Source: Actinomortierella ambigua (taxonomy: Eukaryota > Mortierellomycota > Mortierellomycetes > Mortierellales > Mortierellaceae). Taken from it: DNA of 64,000 bases. This document shows positions 37,434 through 48,163 of the stretch, in pieces. The number at the start of each line of letters is the position of its first letter. The first letter of the stretch is position 1. The translations under genes were made by a program, and so were the position numbers. The stretch spans positions 1-64,000 of the forward strand of contig JAAAJB010000008.1 of assembly GCA_016098155.1 (NCBI GenBank). The letters are read 5' to 3'. The notes under the pieces are model-generated. The model saw only the letters and a list, made by a program, of their open reading frames with translations, ran no database searches and had not been told where the DNA came from.

Positions 37434-39349
37434 TTATTTCTCGCTGGTGATCTCGTTGCTGGTAGAGGTGGCATCCTGATCGCTGGGCACAAACCTATTC
37501 CGTTCATTCTTGGCACCAATGCCACGGTTGTGCGAGTCCTTGCGGTATACGCCATAGCCCGGCTGTGCAATCGTCGTCGAGCCATCCGGGCTGATCACCT
37601 GGACGCCTTCGAGGATGACTGGTGCAATAGAGTTGTCGTGCTCGTGGTGATGAATCTGGATCATCTCGCCATTCTGCTCAATGTCGTCCGAACCATCAAA
37701 ATCAGCCTTACGCGCGCCATTCTCGGCCGAGTCATACATGCAGCGGTGGCGGATCACAAGCTCCTCCCATCGGTTGAGGTTGGGATCTGCGCGGCGCATG
37801 CGCAGGTCCAGGCCATCGCACCAACGGACCAATCCCGTCAACCATGTGTTGTACTGCATAGGGACAAAGGCGACTCGGTCATATTCAGTGCGCTGGTAGC
37901 CAATGCCAGGTCCACGCAGGCGGTTGAGGTAATGGTTGACCTTGGCACGCTTGGTCGCCAGAGCTGAACGGTGGATGCCCTTCCGCTTCTCCTGACGCTC
38001 CCACTCGCTGTCAAAGATACGGAACTTTTCGTGGCTGCGACGGACGCCAAAATACTCCTTATCCATGACAATGTCGATCATAGCCATGTAGATTGACCAT
38101 GCAGCATAGGTGATGAAGACTGCGAGCACAACGTCCACGGTGTAATGCAGGCGGGTGGCGATGACAAAGTACAGTCCAACAGTGATGTAGACATAGGCAA
38201 ACCACTTGATCCATCGGTTCTTGCAGTACAGACGCCATTGAATGGCAGCCGTAACCCTATCCCCCGATAAAATGAACAAAGATAGCAAAAATGTACCAGA
38301 ATAGTGGGTTGTGCATATTGTTAGCCTGATTTCGTCATTCTCACGCTTGTGTTGGTGGGAAAGCAGGCCGTTGGGGTCCACTCTAGTGCAGATGCAGAGG
38401 TATTTCATTTCTCCCCGCTCAGGTACATTGTCTCGTTCATCCTTTGATAAAAACCGGTTTTTGTGATGGCAGTCTCGATTCAAACTGCAGTGGCGGAGAC
38501 ATTCAGTATGAATGACAAGTAAGCTTAAAACTCCCTCCCCCTCCTTGTGTTGTACACGTCTAAAGTTGTCCTTTTTCATGATCCATCCGCTGTCTATACC
38601 ACCACCTCCCCCCCTCACTTCCATTACACATATACCAGGTCTACTTACATGTACGTCGTGTGACCCGAAAAGATGTCATCCGTGCAGGCCTGGATGGTAC
38701 CGGGGATCATGTTGATGGCAACCCACAACATGTCCCAGAAGCCAGTCTTCACTGACGGCTTGCAGCCCTCTTTAGGCGTTGGGAGGGTTGTGACAGAGAG
38801 GGTGAGAGCACGGAAGACAGATATGGCGCCAATGACCCACAGCAGACGACGGATGACGATAACGCGGGTAGTCCAGGTGGGGCAGATGGTGAGGACACCG
38901 ATCAAGGTGAAGATCAGTGCAGTCATGACAAAGACGTTGGCAGGGGTAATATCACGCATGGCTGGAAAGATGTCAAAGCCTCGGTCCTCCAGGAGCACCT
39001 TGGTGTAGTCGGTCTTGACCCATCGATGGTCGGACCATTGGTTACAAAAGGCCATAAAAAGCGACACCAGGATGAAGAAGATGGCAGCCTGAGCCAGGCG
39101 GCCAACCTCTGTGTACAGGAACTTGTGCAATAGCGACTGCTTAGGTTTGGGGGTTGCCTGTGCACGCTCGCTGGATTTGGACCGGCTCAGAGGCGATGGG
39201 GGCAGTGGATGTGCGAGCCGGTCGGGATTCTGGTTGCCGATCATGGTCATGTTGCTGTTCCGGTTCTGGCGGTCACTATCATTTTGGTGGCGGGGCAGCG
39301 ACTCTGTAGAGCTGAGGTGCTCCAGCCTTTCGGAGGGTTGTGTTGCCAT
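37434..39349 (-). CDS. Sphingomyelin-synthase-like (PAP2_C) membrane phosphotransferase
   Basis: Two exons, 39349-38649 and 38256-37434, giving 507 residues. Several transmembrane helices (for example AAIFFILVSLFMAF, FVMTALIFTLIGVL) lie between a Ser-rich N-terminus and a cytosolic tail. The active-site motifs are those of sphingomyelin synthases: CTDDIFSGHTTYM with His230, and RLHYTVDV with His271 and Asp275. The spacing is very close to that of animal enzymes. The family transfers a phospho-head-group from a glycerophospholipid to ceramide at Golgi or plasma membrane. Which head group is used (choline, ethanolamine, inositol) cannot be read from sequence. The C-terminal tail of about 200 residues is unusually long. 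Confidence 0.92.
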
Positions 39350-40343
39350 GGTGACAATGGGTGATGTTGGATAAAAAAGTGGGGTAATATAAATAAATCA
39401 CCTACTTTGATATGGCGATGGCGAAATGATCCAAAAAGGTGATAAAAAAGAGAGGGCAATGAACGGCGTAGATAGAGCCAACGAACAACAAAAATCTCTC
39501 GCTCTACTTTTACGACAGCACAGAGAGGAAAACGTGAAAGAAGAGAGCGAGACTGGCAGGAACAAACACAACACGCATACACACGCGCAGGCGGTTATTC
39601 GTTATCGAGCTAGCTCGAAAACAGAATCCACTGTTGCACGGACAGGGCAAGCATCGGCGCATATGAGGGGAGGATTAAGGATTGTAGGAAGAGAAAAGAA
39701 AGGTGATAAAAGAAGGATGTATATGATAATTCTGGTTAGCCAATCTCATACATCATTCATTTTGCCTCAATCTTTTGTACATTCCGCGGAGTTGGTGTTT
39801 GGTCTATGATGGTGATGCGGGCTGACAGCACATGATTCTGCTCATGACCTCAAACCAGCATAGGGCAGGGGGGTGAAAGTGCTTCATGTTGAACACCCAT
39901 CAAGGGTCTTCAAGGGTGACAGAGGTGCAGAGGGAGGGAAAGAGCAGTGGTCAAGTTGAAAGACAACGATGGCCAATAAGAAGTTTTTCTTTAAGACAAA
40001 CAATAGGGAGTAGCGAAAAAAAAAAGCTTATGTGTGTTGCTTTTAAGGCCGCGGGGCAAGATGGATGAGAGAAAGGGTGAATTGGATGCAGAACATGTGG
40101 AGAGAGGATCAGGCAAGATTCTCCACGCGAGTCGATTGAGGGATATGGCAAACGGTTGAGACGCGTGGTAAGGAAAGAGGGGTGGGGTGCAGTTGAACAG
40201 TTGAGAGATAGGGGTTGCGCGGTGGTGGTGGGCATAGTGGGGCAAATTGAGACAGAGGAGGAAAGGTGTTGAGGTGTTGTACCTGAGACTGGAGTGCTGA
40301 GAGGGGAGAAAAGGGAATGTGCACTCTTACAAGCACACCTAAT

Positions 40344-40510
40344 GAAAGAGAGGGAGAAAGGGGAGAGGAGGAGGAGGAGGAGGACAAGGAAGAGAATGAA
40401 TGAGAGAAAGGAGAGAGAAAGGGAGGGAGGATGAGAGATGGGTGATGATGAGAGAGAGAGAGAAAGAAAGAGAATGTGTGTGAGGTGAGAGGGTGTGAGG
40501 GAGAGGTGAG
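40344..40510. repeat. Purine-rich (GA/GGA) tract
   Basis: About 165 bp almost entirely A and G on the plus strand, with GAGGAGGAG and GAGAGA sub-repeats and few interruptions, roughly 1 kb upstream of the sphingomyelin-synthase-like gene. Confidence 0.85.
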
Positions 40511-42131
40511 AAGCTTAAAAAGGGTTGGAGTTACTCAGTCGAACCTAGAGTAGTCTATTTTATTCAGTCGTATGAAGGTAAGAGGGAAAGAGAGGGAGAG
40601 AGTGCTGTTGTTGCAGACAACAGCAGGACAACAGCGACTGAACCGGTTGTTGTTTGTTGATATTTTTTTTTTTGGTGCTCTCAACTTTTATTTTCAAGAG
40701 TGGAGGTGAGTCTCTCTTTCTTTCTTCTCTCGGGCGACTGGGGGGCAGGGGCGGGGGAGCAGAGGGAAGGAAGGAGGTAGAATCATCCCTGCGCTTTACT
40801 ATGGACTACACTGTTGTACACTTACTTCACAAAGATGGCAACCAAGGATCAAGGTTGTGTGTGTCCAAAGTGCCATGTCCTTCCAGTGTTCGAGGTTGCA
40901 TCGATTGGATTCGGAAAGAAGGGTCTGCACACGATTCTTCGATCACCACACCCAATATCGCCATTCCTGCTGGATATATATTACTGCCTCTCCCCTCCCC
41001 CCCCCTTCTGCTCCCCATGCCGAAACGGAGGTGATTTCACCCAACCACAGAGAAGAATCGATTGTCGAGCCCGCCCTTTTCTGTTCTTGGCCCAGCAACA
41101 GGGCCTTGTCCGTACAATATTCCCCTCTTTCGTTTCCTGTTGGAGGAGACCGATATGAAAGCAACAGCAAAAGGCACGCTGATAACCGTTGATGACTGTG
41201 GACGTGACGAGGGTCGACTCTGACTGATAGAAGAGTAGAATGATGTGAAGTACACTGGTGTACATACTTGACAGGCTACAAAATAATGCCTGTAAGGACA
41301 GTAGTTGTTCACCACAAGGCTGTTACAGTGCTCCGCATAACAGAGAAGAGACGTGCCTCCTGTACGCACAAGAAAAAGCCCTTACTTTGAACCGGTTTAG
41401 CATAATAATGAGAGAGTGCGTGATCAATAATAATCATCATCATAAATTTCCTCCAAACCAACCAACCACCACATTCCAAGAGGCGCAAACTGCTGTCGCC
41501 AGGACGATATGGCTGCTTGGCACAGTGAGCTAATCGTCGCCATACTGGACAAGTACCCACACAGCCTTCAACCTGATATTAGTCAACCTCCTCTTGGCTA
41601 CATTCTTTGCTGCTCCTCGCCCAGTAAGTTTGGCCCCTCGCACATCATCCTCACCGTCCCCCTCTCCCTCCAGCAGCACCACATTTAACCTTGCATCAGC
41701 CTCAAGAGAGAAATAAATTGTGAGCCAACAAAAAGACAGCCTGTAGACTTGGCAGCAGCAGCAGTCTTTCTTGTTGCCCAGTCCACAAGCTTGGCATTTG
41801 GCTGCTGCCCAAGGAAATTTCGGAGATTGGTTAAGAGGGGGAAGCATGCCCACCCCCCAACAGCCCTTTCATGAAAAGGAGTTGTGTCTCGCTGCAGACT
41901 TTTGACCAAAAGCAGAAAAGAAATTCATCACACTTCAATGTTGCCTGCATCTTCCTTTCGAGTCCTAAGCGAGGGCTTTTTCGCTTCTCTTTTGGCACCT
42001 TGTACCTCTCTCTGTGTACCTCGAAGTCTGACACTGGGAACTTGAATGTTATCGGTCATTGGATTTCTTCGCAAATCAACCACAACTACTCCCAACCACC
42101 TTCTTGCATCGTGCCTCTCACCGACTCTTTT

Positions 42132-42147
42132 TCTCTCTCTCTGTCTC

Positions 42148-42206
<59 letters not shown>
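42132..42206. repeat. (CT)n microsatellite
   Basis: About 75 bp of CT repeats with single G interruptions, in an intergenic region. Confidence 0.95.
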
Positions 42207-42210
<4 letters not shown>

Positions 42211-43386
42211 TTTCCACCGCACATACTCCGCAAATGACTGCAAAAGTATGATTACTTGCATAAGAAAGGGGGCGAGAGAGGGGTTGCGTGCAGGACGCTT
42301 TACCAGGGGCCAGCGACACATGGGAGAACGAGAGGGGTAGAGAGATGAGAGCGATGCTTTCTGTGGACGCACAGGCACCCCAACCCCTACACAATTCCAA
42401 AGATGCCGCGCTGCAATTATCCAAAATGTGTTGTTTGTGCAGAATGAGCATGCCTGCCCTTCCCGCCGCCGTCTCCTCTCTATCTCACCATTCATTTTCA
42501 GCACAAGCAGGAAGGTTTTCTCTCTCTCTCTCTCTCGCCTCCGCCCTATGCCTCACCACAACCACGCAACCATGTGCTCAAACGATCAAAAACTCATATT
42601 TCTGTTACTTGCAATCTTTCTCACCTTATAGGGTGAACAGTATGGTTGTCAGTTATCCCTTGCCAGCATATTATTCATTTAGTTTGCTGTAACGCCTTCT
42701 GTTTTGAGTTAGAGTACTGCATGTTACATCCCTGGATCGTTCGAGACCCTTTCTTTTGACAGAATTGTCGGGTGAGGGCATCTGCGAACAAGAAGGGGGT
42801 CGTTCCTTCTCTCACTCCTGCCTTCCCTCCTTTCTCTCCTCCTGCTGCTGAGTAGCCAAGGATAGCAAGGCAAGGCAAGGAGGAAACGCCACAATTGTCC
42901 TCCAATGTGAGAGGGAACTGCGCGCCAAAATGAAATAAACTCTCGTCTTTCCATTTTTCGCAGACTGAGTTTCCTTTCTGCAGTCACTTTGTTCGGTTTG
43001 AATGTCTGAATGTTTGTGTATGAATTACAAGTATGCGTGTGTTTATCTCGATTACCCTCCTTCCCTTCTCTAGAGTTCTCCGAACCATGCTGTACGAGTA
43101 TGGCAGTAGTTCACTTCTTTGGTTCCTCTCGTTTCTTTTGAAAACCACTCGGGACATTTTTTTTTCGGTTCCTGGCGGAAATAACCAGAGTTCAGCTTGC
43201 TATGCGCCGCACCCCACATATTCCTGATCAATCACATCACACTCCTTGCCCTGATCTGTTACACTGTTGCACTCCCTACTGCCCCCTTTCTTACAAGAAG
43301 GGGGGCAGTGAGTGGTACAGAATAATGAACAAGGGCGTATTTTAGTTTTGGCTTTTGTAAGGGAAAGGAGGAATCATCTTCCTACG

Positions 43387-46300
43387 TTAGCGTTTAGTTC
43401 GAAGGTTCGAAGCACGGTTTGGAGAGCGACTGCGCGACCTACTGGAAGTGCGCCTTGGCCACCTCTTCCTCTCTTGTCTTGTTCTTGACCTTGACCTTGA
43501 TCTCGACCGAGAACGTGACCTTCCGCCCCTTGTTTGTGAGCGAGAATGTGACCGTCGGCGACCCTGTCGATGCCTCCGTTCACCACGACCACGGCTGCGA
43601 CTACGACTCCTACTCCTACTCCTGCTGCTCCTACTCCTATTTCGGTACCTGCGCATACTTCTGCTTCGACTACGACCTGGACCAGTCCTGGTCCGACTCC
43701 TACTCCTGCTTCTGCCTCGATTCGGACTCGGGCTTTTCCTAGTGCTTCTTCTCTCACGGCTTCTACTCCTGCTCCTGCTCCTGCTTCGACTCTGATGTCG
43801 CTCACGCTTGTGAAGCGGACCATCTCGTCGAGCGTCTTTTCCTTGTCGGTCTTGGCTTTGGCTCCTACTTCTCGAACGATTTTCGGCATAGGTGCGTCGT
43901 CGTTTGCGTGAGTCGGAAGGAAGATGATCCAGGGCTGAAGCGGATGCAGATGCAGCTGCCACCGCAAGAGTCGACGATGAACCCCTGTCCGTGCTTGGGT
44001 TTTGGAGAGACTTGCTGACATCACCATGCTTGGAGGTTGGAGCAATGCTCGCGGCCAAGCTGGGGAATTGGCCACGGAGAATACTGGAAGCATACAGTTC
44101 GTCATTCTCACGGGCACGCTCTAGCTCAAGCTCGCGTTCTTTTGTTTGCTTCTTCAATTCATTCGATTTAACTGTGGAAGGAGGAAGGAGAAAGGAAGAA
44201 GGAGAGGGTGAAGATAAGCAAGATAAGACGCAAAGGTCAGGAAATCGGGTATGACACAAATCGCTCCACTCCATTGTCGCGTTGATGTCGCGTGAGCAAA
44301 CTCCTTGTCCTTTCTAGAACCCTCTCTTTTCACCATCATAGATACAGCCCTTTTTTTTCTTCAGGACATTGATTCAGCATTATCTCTCCCAATCCCCTTT
44401 GACCTCATCCTTGCCAACTCTCCTCCATAAAAGGAAGAAAAGAGAAGTGCGAAGGCTACAGCCATCAACAAGTAGTGATTAACACGTTTGGGCTGAGTAC
44501 AGGTAGGGCGCGCATATTCGTTCCCACAACAGCCAGCCATGCAATCCACATACTTCTCCCTCATTCTCTCTCTCTCTCTCTCACGCACACACACACACGC
44601 ATAAAACAAAGAATAGAATACTTGAAGCTTACTTGACTGGTCCAGTCCTTGGCGCATACGCTGTCGGAGCTTCTCCGCTAGAGAGAGCGTGGCTTTTTTT
44701 GCAGGTCCCCCACTTTTAGACGTGGCTGTGGGGATGGCGCTCGTAGTTGTTGCAGAGCTGGTCAAGGGTTTTAATGGCTTGGCATGAGCTTGAGTAGTAG
44801 GCTCATCGTCATAATAGGGGTTGCTTCCGGTGTCTGGATCCGAGCTGACGTCGCCGCCGGCTGCTCTCTCAGAGTAGTGGTGGCGATATTGGGGATCCGA
44901 CCCGCCGATCTTAAACTCTGAAATGAATTCCTCCTTCACAGGCTGTGGCGATGAGGAAGCATCCGACTCTGATCCTGAGTGGCTCGAGGAGCTATTGGGG
45001 GTATGTACATGCAAAGGTGCATCGTTGCCACTATCAGTAATGAGAATGGGAGGAGGGGGAGGAGGGGGAGAAAGATCTAGACTTTTGCTTTCAGGCAGCC
45101 CTTGGGAGATATGTATGTGCCACACAATCATTCTTTCGCATGCTCTCATTCGGGCAAACACTCTCTCACTCCGTTGGAAAGGGGACGGGGGGGGGTTTAC
45201 CTTGCATTGCCATATGGCTCATATGAGGGGCTGTCGCGTCGGCTACTTCGAGCATGGGGGGAACGAGATCGGCTGGTATGACGACGGTGACGACGACGGC
45301 GCTGGCGACGTCTACCCCTTCCTTGACGACTTTGGCCTCCAGCACCATCACGGTTGTCTTCCTCGCTGCCTTCACCACCCAGGATTTCGTCGATCTCACT
45401 TTGTTTCAAAGGTTTCTTACCCATCATTGTTCTCTCCAAATTCTAAAAATATAACACAATGATTAAAAGATGTTAGGCATCGCGCATGTCGCAAATGTTG
45501 TCCCTAAACATACGCCAAACTTTGAGAGCAGTATGCACTGCCCCAGAAGCAACAACATGGTTGAGAGACCTTCACATACACCTGCACGCTCACACCTACA
45601 CCTGCACCAACTCACACACATACACATACTCTCCCACACATACACACACTATCTCACACATACACACACACACACAGACATAGACACAGACACAGATACA
45701 CACCCATTGCTACACAAGTCTTGTCTCTTTCTTACCAATGCCGTCACTTTGAGCTGTCGCACACGAGACTCTTGGTCACGCTTGGCGACTTTTAACAGCT
45801 GGAAATAATTCTTAATGCCAAAGGGTGTCGCCATCTCATCCAGGTGATCGCGCTCCAGCGCGGAAAGCTTTGTGAGGTGATCCAAGATGTTTTCTTCCTC
45901 CAGTGCGGTTGGTTCCCGTTCAATCAATGATCCTGTAGTGGCGGATTCCGCTTGAGCGTCCTCGTCGTTGTCGTGGTCACCCATGACCTTGGTGCCATAG
46001 TTGAAGCCAAATGATGCTGCGCTAGGCGATGGCTTCCTATTGAAACAATAGTAGTAAAAGAATGGTTAGGATACCCTTTGTACTTTATCTTCAAAGAAAT
46101 GCAAAGAGTGGCGGTGTCTTTGATCTGTTTTGTATTCGTACTTGTCGGCAGTTTGCTTGCCAATGATGGCGTTATGACGCGCAACGAGTTCGTTCCATTC
46201 CTCTTCGTTATCAGCAAGGCACTGCTCCTCAGAGACTGTAGAGGATCAACCAGAAAAAAAAAGGAGAAAAGAAAAATATTAGCGATCTTAATCTTTCAGC

Positions 46301-47264
46301 ACGTCCACCAGGACCCTGTAGTCATCTTTTGGATCACATTTCTTACCATGGAGCCGGATCTTGTCGAGAAGATCGTGATATCTCTCAAATTGCAATTCAT
46401 TGCCCAGTCCATCTTCATCCCGCTCCTGCTTCTGGCTGGCGGCAAGCATGGCTGGCGTGTCAAACGGGAGATAGTCCAGGAGGGCCCGGCCGTCAAATCG
46501 ATCGATTTTGACCGCAGGATTCAACGAACAAGGCATTCTTTTTTGTTGGGTTCGTATTTGTTGAGAGAATAACTTTTTCCGCGGTTAGAGACGGGATGCG
46601 ATAAAAGCACTCATAATCTTCTTCCCCCTTTTTTTTTATCCATTGAACACTTTTCGACGTGAATGCCAAAGGGTGTCTCTCTCCAGACCGATGCCGAATT
46701 TTTGTGTCTTTTGCCCTACAGATTGGCGGGATCTTCCTGAAATGCAAAACTCTCGGCATTTTGGACTATAGTGGAGGTGGATCAATCATTGGCAAAAGAG
46801 GAGGGTTAGGAACACTCAGTCTTTAAAAGAAAAACTTATGGTCAACACGTCTTTTTCTTAATTGTACATACCAAGCTTGGCTGCAGTTCCTGAGATCCGA
46901 AGCAACTGCATCGGGTCGCCGAGCTACAAAAGGAGGAGAGGCGAATATGGTTCCAATGAGTGCATGTCTTCTTGATTCGTCTCATACAAAACAACTAGGG
47001 TGATCCCGTCTCTCCGTGATGTACCCGGGACTCGTAGTAGGCGCGTCTACGCTGAGCGCGTCGCTTGGCGTCATTGATGATCACCTTGACGCGTTTCTCC
47101 TCCTTGGCGAGACTGTTCCCGAAAGAAAGACAGAGATAAGCGTAACGATAGAGGTCAGTCTCCGTTCATTCATTCTATCCCATGAGGACATTGCCCTTTC
47201 GATTCATGGCGTGACATTGCTAGAAAGCTTCTTTCTCATCGTTTTCCACATACGTCTTCCACAT
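43387..47264 (-). CDS. clasrp: CLASRP-like SR-rich splicing regulator (SWAP N-terminal domain)
   Basis: Ten exons: 47264-47254, 47112-47025, 46923-46872, 46765-46720, 46537-46347, 46235-46142, 46036-45736, 45442-45201, 45087-44633 and 44171-43387, giving 754 residues. The N-terminus MWKTLAKEEKRVK, the AQRRRAYYES block, KIDRFDGRALLDYLPF and VSEEQCLADNEEEW align with the SWAP N-terminal domain of CLK4-associating SR protein. A central RRDSPSYEPYG segment, SLAEKLRQRMRQGLDQS and a C-terminal Arg-Ser domain complete the same order as in animals. It is expected to act in the nucleus in alternative splicing via SR-protein kinases. Exon 1 has only 11 coding bases. The exon 9 acceptor has two in-frame alternatives. 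The gene shares a promoter with MSH3. Confidence 0.9.
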
Positions 47265-47481
47265 TGTTGGCAAAGGAGGAGAGAAGGTGTTGAAACCATA
47301 AAAAAAACACGCCCACTAAACCGCTTACATGCATTCTTGCTCACAAAGGTGCAAGCCACACTCTTACTGTACATTGTCTCCCTTGCCACCAAAAAAGAAA
47401 CAACTGAAAAACACCGTCTGTCAAACGAAATACATCCTTGTCGCGCGTTACACTCACCCCCATTCACAGCAACAATTCACC
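47265..47481. promoter_or_regulatory. Bidirectional promoter of CLASRP and MSH3
   Basis: Only 217 bp separates the two start codons on opposite strands, so both promoters and leaders overlap. No canonical TATA box is obvious. The MSH3 start is preceded by CACC, a good initiation context. Confidence 0.7.
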
Positions 47482-48123
47482 ATGGGTGGAAACACGACAC
47501 CCCAAAGGCAGGCAACCATTTCTGCATTCTTTAGGCCCATTGCATCACCCATCAAGCATTCATCCTCGGAATCCCCCAACAGCGAAAACAATCGACAGGT
47601 GTCGTCGCCACCGTCCTCTTCTTCTTCACCGTCCACGACCAGCTCGAGAACTACCACCAGGAGAGGGGCCGCCTCATCCGCATCTGCGGCCAAGCGTGGC
47701 GCTGCAGTTGGTTCCTCGACCCCTGCAAAAAGGCAACAACCGAGTCGTAGTAGTGGAAACAGCGTTGGTGGTGGAACCCGATCCTCGAAGAAGCGAGCTC
47801 TCTCACCTCCAGCAGACGAGGACGGTGATGGCGAGTACCGAGACGACGAAGATGCTAACGACGACGAGTTTCCCCTGTTGCCCAGAGAGCTCCACCGAGA
47901 AGAGAAGAAGCAGGACGATCCGGATGATGATGATGAGTACGCCGAGGAGAAGGAGAAGGAGCAGACATTGGCGTCGCGTCGATCACAGAGCGGTCGAACA
48001 ACCGCAACAGCAACAGAAAAACCACGGTCATCATCCTCATCCTTGACTTCCAAGTTTGCATTCAAGAAGAACACAACAACGCTGTCACCCACCAATGGCG
48101 ACGGGGCAACCCCACAAGGGGAG

Positions 48124-48163
<40 letters not shown>

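Larger units (their letters stand above)
39350..43386. other. Gene-poor region between the sphingolipid enzyme and CLASRP
   Basis: About 4 kb without a supportable gene. It contains a long purine-rich stretch (40344-40510), several C-homopolymers and a CT array at 42132-42206. Short frames on both strands (for example minus 41530-41853) lack start or splice structure and match nothing I know. Confidence 0.5.

Noticed and set aside
42046..42504. Frames with Ser-Leu or Arg-Glu dipeptide repeats
   Set aside because: Produced solely by the CT microsatellite.
43419..43795. Plus-strand frames rich in Tyr/Ser or Leu/Arg
   Set aside because: They are the antisense reading of the Arg-Ser repeats of the CLASRP-like gene and have no start or splice support.
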